A DNA stretch of 64,000 nt, taken from contig NZ_CP093845.1 of NCBI RefSeq assembly GCF_024732245.1, forward strand, positions 2,666,001 to 2,730,000, written 5' to 3'. This stretch comes from Dietzia sp. B32 (lineage in GTDB: Bacteria; Actinomycetota; Actinomycetes; Mycobacteriales; Mycobacteriaceae). The position numbers and the translations under genes were made by a program. The notes beneath the pieces were generated by a model. That model saw nothing but the letters and a program-made list of their open reading frames with translations, did not search any database and was not told the origin of the DNA. Positions 21,550 through 30,558 of the stretch are shown here, piece by piece (position 1 is the first letter of the stretch; each line of letters begins with the position of its first letter).

Positions 21550-22569
21550 ATGCAGCCGTTGATCCGCGCCGCGAGCCTGCGCGGGTTCGCTGAGCTCGTC
21601 ACCGAATTCGGCGGGGATCCGGATCGGCTGCTCGCGCGGTTCGGCATCGAGCCAGAGACGTTGGCGGACGAGGACGGGCTGCTGTCGATCACCGACCACG
21701 ACCGGATGCTCGATGTGGCGGCAGCCCACCTGCGCTGCCCGGACCTCGGTCTGCGGCTGGCCGAACGGCAGGACGTGACGATTCTCGGCCCCATCGCGCG
21801 CGCGATCGGATCGTCGCAGACCCCCGCGGAGGCACTGGAGTGCGCGGCTCGGTTCATGTTCGTGCACAGCCCCGCGCTGAGGATCGAGGTCGCCGACGAC
21901 CCGTGGGGCCGGCGCGGCGTGATCGCCCTGACCTACCGCAAGGAGCTGACCGAGTCGCCCTACTCGCCGCAGGCCGCCGAGCTGGGGCTGGGGGTGTTCT
22001 ACCGGGTGGCCGTGCATCTGGTCGGGCAGTCCACCGGGTTGCGGTCGGTGGAGGTGCCGCACGGACCACTCTCGCCGGTCGGCCGGTATCTGGGCTTCTT
22101 CGGCGTCGACGTGAAGTTCGACCGGCCCGCGGCCGCGCTGTGCGTCGACCGTCGGATGTTGGATGCCACGTTCGCCTCCGCGGATGAGGATCTCCGTCGC
22201 GCGGCCCTCGATCACCTGACGGGCTCGTACTCCGACCCGTCGGACTCGGTGGCTCACCAGGTGCGCCGCCTCGTGGGGGAGCGCCTTCCCGGCCGCGTCC
22301 CCACGCTCGCCGAGGTGGCCGGGGCGCTCCTGCTCCACCCACGGACGCTGCAACGTCGCCTCGCCGCCGTCGACACCACCTACGGCCGGGTCGTCGACGA
22401 CCTGCGTCGGGATCGCGCGCACCGGTTCATCACGACCAGCGACCTGTCCTTCACCCAGATCGCCGACCTGGTCGGTTTCGCCGAGCAGGCCACGCTCAGC
22501 CACGCGGCGCGCCGGTGGTTCGGTATGTCCCCCGGGGAGCTGAGGCGGACCACCAACCTGTCGCCCTGA
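21550..22569 (+). CDS. AraC-family transcriptional regulator with arabinose-binding-like N-domain
   Basis: 339 aa. The N-terminal region (about 1-190; GFAELVTEFGGDPDRLLARF) matches the Arabinose_bd ligand domain of OruR/VirS-type regulators. The C-terminal AraC HTH has VPTLAEVAGALLLHPRTLQRRL and FTQIADLVGFAEQATLSHAARRWFG. The ATG at 21550 is chosen because upstream in-frame sequence is a toxin-gene fragment. It lies 98 bp upstream of, and in the same direction as, the MBL-SDR-esterase genes and is their likely regulator. Confidence 0.85.
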   Translation: MQPLIRAASLRGFAELVTEFGGDPDRLLARFGIEPETLADEDGLLSITDHDRMLDVAAAHLRCPDLGLRLAERQDVTILGPIARAIGSSQTPAEALECAARFMFVHSPALRIEVADDPWGRRGVIALTYRKELTESPYSPQAAELGLGVFYRVAVHLVGQSTGLRSVEVPHGPLSPVGRYLGFFGVDVKFDRPAAALCVDRRMLDATFASADEDLRRAALDHLTGSYSDPSDSVAHQVRRLVGERLPGRVPTLAEVAGALLLHPRTLQRRLAAVDTTYGRVVDDLRRDRAHRFITTSDLSFTQIADLVGFAEQATLSHAARRWFGMSPGELRRTTNLSP

Positions 22570-22667
22570 CACAAGTTTCCCGCCGCCGGACACCGGATGC
22601 TGGTGTCGACCGCGGGAACGACCGGCGCCCCCCGGGCGGCCACCCCATCGGCGAGGAGGAGCGAACG

Positions 22668-23828
22668 ATGCTGCGCGAAGATCCACCGCGTTCGGACCAG
22701 GTGTCCGGACCCATGCTCGAGCAGATCGGCGCGCGGCCGATCCCCGAATTCGACGGCGTCCACGACGTGTGGCCGCGGGGCGAGCGGCTGAGGGCGGTGC
22801 GCTCGGCGGCCGCCGAGTACAAGAAGCGGTTCGTGCAGCAGGGGCAGGTGCGGGCGGTGCGGTCAGTCGACGTGGCCGGGGCGCCGTACCCGGTCAAGTA
22901 CGCCTTCGACAACGCGGTGTCGGTGCCCAGCCTGCCGTTGGTCACCATGATCAACCGCATGGTGGTGGTCCAGTACGACGACTGGAACGGTCGGCCCCGC
23001 ACCCTGGTGTTCGAGCCGACCGTCCCCGCCGGTTCCGCCAAGGCGCCGTTCTACGCCAATCTGGAGAGGCTGGTCGACGCCGTCCCCGGCGGCCGCCTGG
23101 CCAGCAAGGCGATTCTGAAGTACTTCAACGAGCCCGGCGAGGCCCTGGCCAAGGTGGGGCTGCGACCGGAGGACGTGGACTTCCTCACGTTCGACCACCT
23201 GCACGTGCAGGACCCCCGGATGATTCTCGGCTCGAGCGAGGTGATCGCCGGCGAGCCGACGCCGCGCACCGCCCTGTTCGGCGACGCGCAGCTGCTCGTG
23301 CACCGCCGCGAACTGGCCACCCTGGAGGACCTGCACCCCATGCAATGGGCCTGGTACGTCGAGGACGGACTCGACGGCGTCCACCGGGACAGGTTCGCCG
23401 TGTTCGACGGCGACATCGAACTCGGCCCCGGAATCGCCCTGCTGTGGACGCCCGGCCACACGGACGGCAACCACTCGCTGGTCATCAACACCCCGGACGG
23501 CGTGTGGGTGTCCTCCGAGAACGGCATCTCCCTGGACAACTGGCAGCCGGAGCTGTCGAAGATCCCCGGCGTGCGCCGCTACCATCGCGAGTACGGCCGC
23601 GAGATCTGCCCCAACGCCAACACCCTCGAGGACGCGCTGGACCAGTACGACTCCATGATCAAGGAGAAGACGCTCGCCGACCCGTGTCCGACCGACCCGC
23701 GCTGGCTGCAGATCCTGCCCTCCACCGAACTGGCGCCGTGGAAGCGTTTCTGGCCGGTGGTGCCGACGTACTGCCACGGTGGGATCTCCTACGGCGAGAT
23801 CCGCGCCGGACTGAGGGACGGGAAGTGA
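22668..23828 (+). CDS. Metallo-beta-lactamase-fold hydrolase
   Basis: 386 aa. MBL-fold features are present: FDHLHVQD at the position of the usual HxHxDH motif, then LLWTPGHTDGNHSLVI and VPTYCHGG. The first metal motif is therefore altered (H-x-H-x-x-D), which fits a divergent clade; hydrolytic chemistry is uncertain. GAGGAGG lies about nine bases before the ATG at 22668. Its stop overlaps the SDR start (GTGA), so the two are translationally coupled. Confidence 0.75.
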   Translation: MLREDPPRSDQVSGPMLEQIGARPIPEFDGVHDVWPRGERLRAVRSAAAEYKKRFVQQGQVRAVRSVDVAGAPYPVKYAFDNAVSVPSLPLVTMINRMVVVQYDDWNGRPRTLVFEPTVPAGSAKAPFYANLERLVDAVPGGRLASKAILKYFNEPGEALAKVGLRPEDVDFLTFDHLHVQDPRMILGSSEVIAGEPTPRTALFGDAQLLVHRRELATLEDLHPMQWAWYVEDGLDGVHRDRFAVFDGDIELGPGIALLWTPGHTDGNHSLVINTPDGVWVSSENGISLDNWQPELSKIPGVRRYHREYGREICPNANTLEDALDQYDSMIKEKTLADPCPTDPRWLQILPSTELAPWKRFWPVVPTYCHGGISYGEIRAGLRDGK

Positions 23829-24697
23829 CGACGACGACGAGGATCCGCAGCGCGCTCGTGACCGGGGCCGGTCGCGGCCTGGGCCGAGATATCGCGGGCC
23901 TGCTGGCCGACCGCGGGTATCGCGTCATGATCACCGATCTGGACGAGCAGTCGTCCCGGACGGCGGCCGCGGAGATCGGGCGGGGTGCGCTCTGGGCCGC
24001 TGTCGACGTCCGCGATCGCGGGCAGGTCGACGAGGCCCGGGACCGGCTGGTCGCGGAGACCGGGGGCGTGGACGTGTGGGTCAACAACGCCGGCGTCCTG
24101 CTCACCGGCCCGGCGTGGGAGCAGACCGACGACCAGCGGCGGCTCATGCTGGACGTCAACGCGCTGGGGACGATCAACGGCACGGTCGCCGCGATCGAGG
24201 CCATGCGCGGCCGCAGCGCTGGTATCCCGGGCACCGGCGCGACCGGCAGTGGCGGGCACATCGTCAACATCGTCTCGCTGGCGGGGATCTCCGCGGTCCC
24301 GGGCGAGGCCGTCTACGCGGCGTCCAAACACGCGGTGATGGGCTTCAGTTCCAGCACGGCCGCCGACCTGCGGCTGGCCGGGGTGGACGATATCGACATC
24401 TCGTGCATCTGCCCGGACGGCATCTGGACCCCGATGCTCTTCGACAAACTCGAGGACCCGCAGGCGGCGCTGTCGTTTTCGGGTGTCCTCCTGCAGTCGG
24501 AGGACGTGGTGCGCGCGGTGGGCAGGGTGCTGGAGTCGCGGCGCCCGGTTACGGCCGTCCCGGCTAGGCGCGGGGCGCTGGCCAGGCTGGGTGCCGCGTT
24601 CCCCCGCCTGGCGTCCGCCCTCCTGCCGCTGATGGCCGCCAAGGGTCGCCGGAAGCAGCGCACTCTCCTACGAACGCAAGGATCGTCCCGCTCTTGA
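23825..24697 (+). CDS. Short-chain dehydrogenase/reductase
   Basis: 290 aa classical SDR: TGAGRGLG cofactor motif, VNNAGVLL, catalytic Ser in NIVSLAG and YAASK. An extended Arg/Lys-rich C-terminus (AAKGRRKQRTLL) may contact the membrane. GTG start at 23825 overlaps the MBL stop; its own stop overlaps the next start. SadH-like enzymes of mycobacterial virS/mymA loci are the nearest functional parallel by gene context. Confidence 0.85.
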   Translation: MTTTTRIRSALVTGAGRGLGRDIAGLLADRGYRVMITDLDEQSSRTAAAEIGRGALWAAVDVRDRGQVDEARDRLVAETGGVDVWVNNAGVLLTGPAWEQTDDQRRLMLDVNALGTINGTVAAIEAMRGRSAGIPGTGATGSGGHIVNIVSLAGISAVPGEAVYAASKHAVMGFSSSTAADLRLAGVDDIDISCICPDGIWTPMLFDKLEDPQAALSFSGVLLQSEDVVRAVGRVLESRRPVTAVPARRGALARLGAAFPRLASALLPLMAAKGRRKQRTLLRTQGSSRS

Positions 24698-25698
24698 CCA
24701 CTCGGACAGACCCCTCCGTGATCATCCATCGTGAGGTCGACCTGCAGTCCCGGTTGCTCTACTGGGCCGGGCGGGCGACGCTCCGTCAGGTGTACCGCTT
24801 CTGGCCCATGACCGGCGCCGGGATCCGGGGGCTGGCCGAAGTCGAGCGCGGGTTCTCGCGACTGGCGGGCCCCGCCGGGGTGCGTGTGGAACGGACCGAG
24901 CTCGGCGGCACCGCGGCCGAGACGTCGACCCCCGATTCCGTCGGCCCGGACGCATTGGCCGACGTGACCCTGCTCTACCTCCACGGCGGCGCGTTCGTCT
25001 TCTGCGGCCCCGGCACCCACCGTGGGCTCTGCGGCCGGCTAGCGATAGACCTCGGCGTGACCGTGCACTCGCTGGACTACCGGATGCTGCCGGAGGTCGA
25101 CCTGGCGACCGTGGTCGCGGATGCCTACGCCGGGTATCGCGCTCTGTCCGAGCAACTGCCCGCGGATCACCGGATCGTGGTGGCCGGGGACTCGGCGGGC
25201 GGGTACCTGGCCGCCGCGATCTGCGAGTTGGCCGCCCGCGATGGCGTCCGCCAGCCCGCCGCGATGGTGGGCTACTCGCCCCTGCTCGACGTCGATGGCG
25301 AGGTGCGTGAGGGGCCGTGGGCCACGCGCGACTCCTACCAACCGGCCGTCACGGTGCAGCGATTCCAGAGGCTGTGGCAGCACCACGCCGACGGGCTGGA
25401 GAGCAGCCGCTCGATGCTCACCTGCGATCCGGAGGTGTTCCCGCCGACGCTGATCACCCTGGCTGCGGGCGAACTCGTGGAACCGGCCGCGCTCCAGCTG
25501 ACCGAACGCCTCCACGCGGCCGGGCGGCCCGTCGAGACCCATCGGTGGTACTCGGCAGTCCACGCGTTCCCGGTGCTCGCCGGCCTGACCCCGCACAGCC
25601 GCCACGCCGGCGGGATCACGGCCGAGTTCTTGCGCCGGACGATGACGGCACCGGTCTCACAGCACCCTCTCTCAAGACATGCACGAGATGGGTCTTGA
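24694..25698 (+). CDS. Alpha/beta hydrolase, hormone-sensitive-lipase family (LipR-like)
   Basis: 334 aa esterase. HGGAF supplies the oxyanion hole and GDSAGGYLAA the nucleophile Ser; the Asp lies in GELVEPAAL and the His in YSAVHAFPVL. TTG start overlaps the SDR stop (TTGA). The last eight to ten codons are read through sequence that is antisense to a LuxR-regulator remnant, so the original C-terminus was probably replaced by rearrangement. The enzyme likely acts on an ester or lactone in the same pathway as the MBL and SDR proteins. Confidence 0.82.
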   Translation: MTTRTDPSVIIHREVDLQSRLLYWAGRATLRQVYRFWPMTGAGIRGLAEVERGFSRLAGPAGVRVERTELGGTAAETSTPDSVGPDALADVTLLYLHGGAFVFCGPGTHRGLCGRLAIDLGVTVHSLDYRMLPEVDLATVVADAYAGYRALSEQLPADHRIVVAGDSAGGYLAAAICELAARDGVRQPAAMVGYSPLLDVDGEVREGPWATRDSYQPAVTVQRFQRLWQHHADGLESSRSMLTCDPEVFPPTLITLAAGELVEPAALQLTERLHAAGRPVETHRWYSAVHAFPVLAGLTPHSRHAGGITAEFLRRTMTAPVSQHPLSRHARDGS

Positions 25699-25830
25699 CC
25701 GTGCCTTCGGACAGGTGCAGCGACTCGGCGGGCTGCCGGTTGCTCGAGCCCCCTCGGTCACGGCGCGCAGGACCTCGGACTCCCGGTCCGTGAGCACCGG
25801 CCGAGGACCACGCATCCGGCTCAGTAGCCG
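25671..25830 (-). pseudogene. Frameshifted C-terminal fragment of a LuxR/NarL response regulator
   Basis: On the minus strand LTDRESEVLRAVTEGA is followed, after a one-base shift, by SNRQPAESLHLSEGTVKTHL. Together these are the LuxR-type HTH of a NarL-class regulator. The receiver domain is absent: sequence on its N-terminal side is a duplicated sucrase/ferredoxin-like piece. Confidence 0.75.
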
Positions 25831-26053
25831 GGCGGCGACCGCTTCGCCGCGACGATGCTCGTCCTGCCGCACGGCCTCTTCTACGGCCGCGTCGACCAGG
25901 CGGAGGACCCGGCCGACATCGTCACGGCCTACACCGAGGAGCGGGTCGACGAGCGGTACCTGCGTGGACGCAGTAGCCACTCGGCGGCCGTGCAGAGCGC
26001 CCAGCACCATGCCCGCGCGGTGGTGGGAGCTGATCGAGGTCAGGGGCGCGTAG
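25829..26053 (+). pseudogene. Duplicated, internally deleted fragment of the sucrase/ferredoxin-like gene
   Basis: Nearly identical to 21035-21230 (GDRFAATMLVLPHGLFYGRV onward). It then jumps by a deletion of about 170 bp to the 3' end of that gene (GTGGGAGCTGATCGAGGTCA) and a TAG. The deletion joint shares a GTGG microhomology. No start codon or N-terminal half. Confidence 0.85.
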
Positions 26054-26067
26054 GAAGCGTCAGTGCG

Positions 26068-27039
26068 TCAGACGGTCTCCACCACGGGCTCGGACAGGGA
26101 GTCGGCCGCGGCCTCGGCGGCGGTCTCCTCGAGCGGGATGGTGCAGGCCAGGGGCTCGCTGCCGGACCAGTCGTGGCCCCAGTAGCTGTCGGCGGTGATG
26201 TTCTGCGGCAGGTAGTGGTCCTCGTCCACCATCAGGCCGTCGTAGCCGTACTCGATGTCCCAGCCGCCGGGCGCGCGCAGGTAGTAGGACACCATCTTGT
26301 CGTTGGTGTGGCGGCCGAGGGTGGAGGAGATGCCGAACCCGTGCTCGGTGGTGCGCTCCATGGCCTGGGCGACCATGTCCATCTCCGCCACCTCGAGCAT
26401 GATGTGGACGATCCCCGGGCCCATGTGCGGGGCGGGCATCACGGCGAAACTGTGGTGGCGCGGGTTGACGCCCATGAACTGGATGCGCAGCGGCGGCATG
26501 CCGGGCGCCGAGGGGAACGGGAAGGCGCCGCGGGTGTGGAAGCCCAGCACGTCGCGGTAGAAGCCGATGGTGGCGTCGTAGTCGGTGGTGGGGACCACGA
26601 GGTGGCCCAGGCCCAGCTCGTCGGTGACGAACTCGGTGCGGTACTTGGTGGAGACCTTGGAGTGGTCCAGCTCGGCGCCGTGGAAGATCTCCAGGCGCTG
26701 GCCGCAGGGGTCCTGCAGGGTGATGGCGCCGTCGACCTTGATGGCCTGCGTCTCGTCGCGGGTGAGGTCGCGGTAGGCGATGCCGTGCTCGGTGAGGGTG
26801 GCACGGACGCGGTCCAGGGCGATCTCGTCGCGCACCTCCCAGCCCACGGCGGCGAGGTTGTCCTTCTCTGCGCGGCGCAGCGTGATGCGGCGGGCGCGCT
26901 CGTCGAGGCGCAGGTGGAGAGTGTCGTCGTCGCCGCCGGCGCCCACGCCCAGGTCCAACACGTCGTGGGCGAGCGTGCGCCAACGGTCGAGGTCGGTGGT
27001 GTCGATTCTGAGGTAGCCGAGGGCCCGGATGTCGCCCAT
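26068..27039 (-). CDS. Extradiol ring-cleavage dioxygenase (VOC family, HsaC/BphC-like)
   Basis: 323 aa type I extradiol dioxygenase with two vicinal-oxygen-chelate repeats. The Fe(II) ligands are visible as His146 (GLGHLVV), His212 (GIVHIMLEV) and Glu263 (WDIEYGYDG). The order and spacing match BphC and the steroid-degrading HsaC. It cleaves a catechol-type ring meta to the hydroxyls; whether the substrate is a steroid, biphenyl or another catechol is not shown. AAAGGA lies about six bases before the ATG. It diverges from the broken pcaL gene. Confidence 0.88.
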   Translation of the reverse strand: MGDIRALGYLRIDTTDLDRWRTLAHDVLDLGVGAGGDDDTLHLRLDERARRITLRRAEKDNLAAVGWEVRDEIALDRVRATLTEHGIAYRDLTRDETQAIKVDGAITLQDPCGQRLEIFHGAELDHSKVSTKYRTEFVTDELGLGHLVVPTTDYDATIGFYRDVLGFHTRGAFPFPSAPGMPPLRIQFMGVNPRHHSFAVMPAPHMGPGIVHIMLEVAEMDMVAQAMERTTEHGFGISSTLGRHTNDKMVSYYLRAPGGWDIEYGYDGLMVDEDHYLPQNITADSYWGHDWSGSEPLACTIPLEETAAEAAADSLSEPVVETV

Positions 27040-27129
27040 GGAGTGTCCTTTCGTCGATGAGGGTCCCGGCGTGCCGGGGGTGCCGCCGTCCGCCGCGCCG
27101 CGCGCGCCGTAGGGAGGGATGAGGACACT

Positions 27130-28015
27130 GTGACCGCGCTGTGGCGCGCGTCACCACTCGATTCCGGTGGGTGGGAAAGGTGCAGGTCGGGCGGTGGGTG
27201 TTATGGCCACGACGACGAGGCCAGCGGACCGGAGGGTGACGACGACGAGGTGCCCGATCGCGCGGCCGATCTCGTCGACCCGGTGGTGCAGTACATCGAC
27301 GGGGTGTGCGCCGAGCGCGGCGAGCCGGCCGGGGCCCTTCACTACGCCGGGTCCGGCCGGTCGGACGTGGGGCCGGCGTTGCTCGTGCGGCAGCCGGATC
27401 GGGTGGCCGCCGCCGTGCTGTGCGGTGTGCCGGCGGCGGGCGTCGACCCGGCGGGCTTCACCGCGCCGGTTGTCGCGATGGCCGGGGTCTACGACGCCGA
27501 CGTGGCGATCTCCGATGTCGCCGCCCTCGCGCATGGCGCGCCCCAGGGTCGGTTGGTGGTGCTGGAGCGGGTCGTTGGGCCGTCGCCGCTCGAGGTTCCA
27601 GAGCAGGTGGCCGCGGAGCTCGCCCGGCTGGCGCCCGCGCCGGGATACGCGACGATCGCCGAGCGCACCGACGCCGGCATGGCCGTGCGCCGGGCGGTGC
27701 TGGGCGATGCCCACGTGGATCGGGCGACCGCCGCCGCGACCGACCTGACGCGCGAGTTCCAGCACTTCATCACCGACTACGCCTGGGCGGTATCTGGACG
27801 CGGCCCGGGCTGGACCGCCGGGTGCGCTCGATGATCACCCTCACGGCCCTCGTCGCCCGCGGCCATCACGAGGAGCTGGCGATGCACCTGCGCGCGGCCC
27901 GCACCAACGGGCTGAGCCTCGACGAGATCCGCGAGCTGCTGCTGCAGACCGCCATCTACTGCGGGGTGCCCGACGCGAACACCGCGTTCAGGATCGCGAA
28001 GCAGACCTTGGATGA
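27130..28015 (+). pseudogene. pcaL: pcaL remnant (3-oxoadipate enol-lactonase/4-carboxymuconolactone decarboxylase fusion)
   Basis: The first half is a decayed alpha/beta-hydrolase (PcaD-like) lacking its nucleophile elbow. The second half is a clear 4-carboxymuconolactone decarboxylase: AGMAVRRAVLGDAHVDRA, then EFQHFITDYAWA. A one-base deletion near 27786 shifts frame before IWTRPGLDRRVRSMITLTAL and LQTAIYCGVPDANTAFRIA. After AKQTLDE the reading ends in the terminus of an IS21-type element at about 28016. With these three lesions the gene cannot make the protocatechuate-branch enzyme. Confidence 0.8.
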
Positions 28016-28127
28016 GTATTTTGAGGCTTGGGGGCCACCGGATATTGCGTTCGGGGGCCAGCAGTATTGCCGTTGGGGGCCGGTGATCGCGACTGTCGGG
28101 GCCACCGACCCCCCAGCGGGGTCTTCG

Positions 28128-28875
28128 CTACTGGTGCGCGGCGGCGTGCTCGCGCATGTTGTGGGTGCCGGTGTCGATCCAGATGGCGCTGTGGACGATG
28201 CGGTCCATGATGGCGTCGGCGTGGACCCCGGAGCCCAGGCGTTGGTGCCAGTCCTTCTTCGCGTACTGCGTGCAGAAGACGGTGGATCCGGTGTCGTAGC
28301 GGCGCTCGAGCAGTTCGAGCAGCATGCTGCGCATCGCCTCATCGGGGTGGTCGAGGAGCCATTCGTCGATCACGAGTAGAGAGAACGCGGCGTACTTCTT
28401 GAGGAACTTCGTCTGACCCTGCGGTCGGTCTTTCGCCAGCGCCCAGGCCTCTTCCAGGTCGGGCATTCGGATGTAGTGCGCCCGGTACCGGTGGGTGCAG
28501 GCTTGCTTGGCCAGGGCGCAGCCGAGGTAGGAGTTTCCCGAGCCGGTGAAACCCTGAAACACGACGTTCTGTTGGCGATCGATGAACGAGCAGGTGGCCA
28601 GCTGGGCGAGCACGGCCCGGTTCAGGCCGCGCTCGTCGATCAGGTCGACCCGCCGCAGATCAGCACCCGGGTACCGCAGTCCTGCTCGCCGGATCAGCCC
28701 GTCGACTTTGGAGTGGTTGAAGCTCTCGTGGGCGTGGTCGACGACCAGCTGCAGCCGCTCATGAAAACTCATCTGAGAGAACGTGGTTCTCGTGTTGCGC
28801 CTCGATCGCCTCCAGCAGGGGCTGGGCGCCCATCTCGCGGAGCTTGCGCTTGGTCTCGATATCGATGGCGCTCAT
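28128..28875 (-). pseudogene. istB (IS21 helper ATPase), frameshifted and with altered Walker A
   Basis: The N-terminal 38 codons (28875-28759; SAIDIETKRKLREMGAQ) end in a frame different from the rest (28772-28128; SFHERLQLVVDHAHESF onward). A single indel near 28772-28790 breaks the gene. The Walker A motif reads GFTGSGNSYLG, with Asn in place of the ATP-binding Lys. LLVIDEWLLDHPDE is the Walker B region. Both lesions predict no ATPase activity. Confidence 0.8.
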
Positions 28876-30270
28876 CGTGTGCCTCCGGCGTAGTAGTCGG
28901 CGCCGCGCACGTAGCCGCCGACCTCAGCGGGTGCTTCTTGTGCCGGTCGCAGGGCCGCGGCCTTGTCCTGGCCGGTGACCAGGATTGGTTGGATGTGCGC
29001 GTACCGGGGCGAGCGCACCGGACCGGTCAACGCCAGTGCGCACGCGGCTTCGACCCGCTCGGCCGAGAAACGGCGAGAAAGGCGCAGCACCGCCAGGGCG
29101 GCGTCCAGGCCCTGTTCGTCGACCGAGACGGATTCGAAGACCCGGTTGACCACAATCACCGCCGCCGGCCCCACCCGCTCGGCCCACTGGCGAACCCGCG
29201 GCGCATCCCACTGTTGGTATCGCTCGCCAGCTGGGAGGTCGGCGTCATTGGTGCGGTACTGCCCTGATGTCTGCTCGGGAAGCAGAAGGTGGCTAGAGAT
29301 CCGCTCGGTACCCCGGTAGATCTCCAGCGTTCGGGCGGTGATCCGCACGTCGACCTTGGTGCCGATATGCGCCAATGGGGCCGAGTAGAAGTTGCGCTCG
29401 AACACCACGTGCCCGTTGCGGCCCACGCGGCGGCCGTAGAGCCACCGGCTGATCTCGTACGCCACCGCCGGCAGCGGCGTCAGCAGCGGCTGCTCATCCG
29501 CGGTGAACACGCCGAGTCTTGAGCCGGGACGCTTCTGGAACGGTTCGCGATTGTAGGCGTCCATCCGCTCACCGATCGCCTCCGCCAGCTCGGGCAGCGA
29601 GGCGAACTTCCGATCCCGCAGGCCGGCGATCACCCACGTCGCCACATGCAAGACGGTGTTCTCGGCCCCAAATTTGTCCTTGGGACGCCGTATCCGACCT
29701 GGTAAAACGGCTGCCGAGTAATGAGCGGCCATCTCCCGGTAGGCATCATTGAGCACGATCTCCCCGTCGCGGGGATGCTTGACCACCCCGGTCTTGAGGT
29801 TGTCACACACGATCCGAGGCACCGAACCACCGAAGAACTCGAACATCGCCACGTGCGCCCGCAGCCACGCGTCCCGCTGCATGTCGGTCGCCGGATAGAC
29901 AAAGGCGTACCGGCTAAACGGCAGGCACCCAACGAACAGGTACACCTTCCGCGTCGCCCCGGTTGCCGGGTCGGTGAGCTCCATCGTGGGGCCGGACCAG
30001 TCGACCTCGACCGTTTGGGCGGCCTTGTGGCCGACGCGGGAGGCGGCGCCGGTGACCATCACGTGCCGCTGGTAGGTCTTGCACCACCGGTCATAGCCCA
30101 TCGCCGGTGCCTTCGAGGCGCTGCACTGGTCGGTGTACTCGCTGTGCAGCAGCTTCAGCGTGACCCCGACCCGCGCCATCTCCCGGTGGACCTGCTCCCA
30201 GTCCGGCTGGGCGAACACGCTCTCGTGCTCCCCGCGGCCCGGGAACAGGCCTCCGACAGCAAGTACCTCG
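28872..30270 (-). pseudogene. istA (IS21 transposase), N-terminally truncated
   Basis: The DDE core (QTVEVDWSGPTMEL; IVCDNLKTGVV) and the C-terminal region (YVRGADYYAGGTR) are intact over about 450 codons from the GTG at 30218. The frame stays open upstream to about 30270 (GLFPGRGEHES). The usual N-terminal HTH of some 100 residues is missing because the element is cut there. Confidence 0.8.
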
Positions 30271-30274
30271 GCCG

Positions 30275-30375
30275 GACCGATTCCGCCCCTGACCCGTGGT
30301 GAGTACCAAGGGGAGAGAGTTATCGACAGAAGTCGTCGTAGTTGCTTAACGCCTTTGAAGGCTCGCGGTTGTCGT
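30275..30375. repeat. Diverged duplicate of 32292-32400
   Basis: Both segments contain GACCCGTGGTGAG (end of a plus-strand ORF ending in PDPW) and then the antisense 3' end of a small lipoprotein gene (KALxxYDxxC). This copy is the remnant left beside the truncated IS21 element. Confidence 0.65.
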
Positions 30376-30503
30376 TATTTAGCCTCGGAACCGCCACGGC
30401 AGAGGCGATCCGGCGAACAGCGATTCGCTGACCCGCTCCGACGGCCGGCCATCTAACTGTCGGCGGCATGGTCGAGATACCCCGTACGTGCAGCCAATCG
30501 CGC

Positions 30504-30509
30504 TATAAT
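30504..30509 (+). promoter_or_regulatory. -10 box of the secreted-protein gene
   Basis: TATAAT 50 bp before the ATG at 30559, within an AT-rich stretch. No good -35 hexamer is visible. Confidence 0.4.
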
Positions 30510-30558
30510 AACCACCTCTGATAAGAAGATGGTTAGATTGGAATCTGAGGAGACGGTG

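Larger units (their letters stand above)
28016..30270 (-). mobile_element. 5'-truncated IS21-family element
   Basis: The end at 28016-28110 has four spaced TTGGGGGCC-like repeats, as in the multiple transposase-binding sites of IS21 termini. It carries istB and istA on the minus strand, overlapping by ATGA. The istA-proximal end is lost at about 30270, so the element is defective. It interrupts pcaL and marks the left edge of the island. Confidence 0.8.

Noticed and set aside
28759-28790. Programmed frameshift in istB
   Set aside because: No slippery heptamer of the usual kind, and the Walker A lysine is also lost, so simple decay is more likely.
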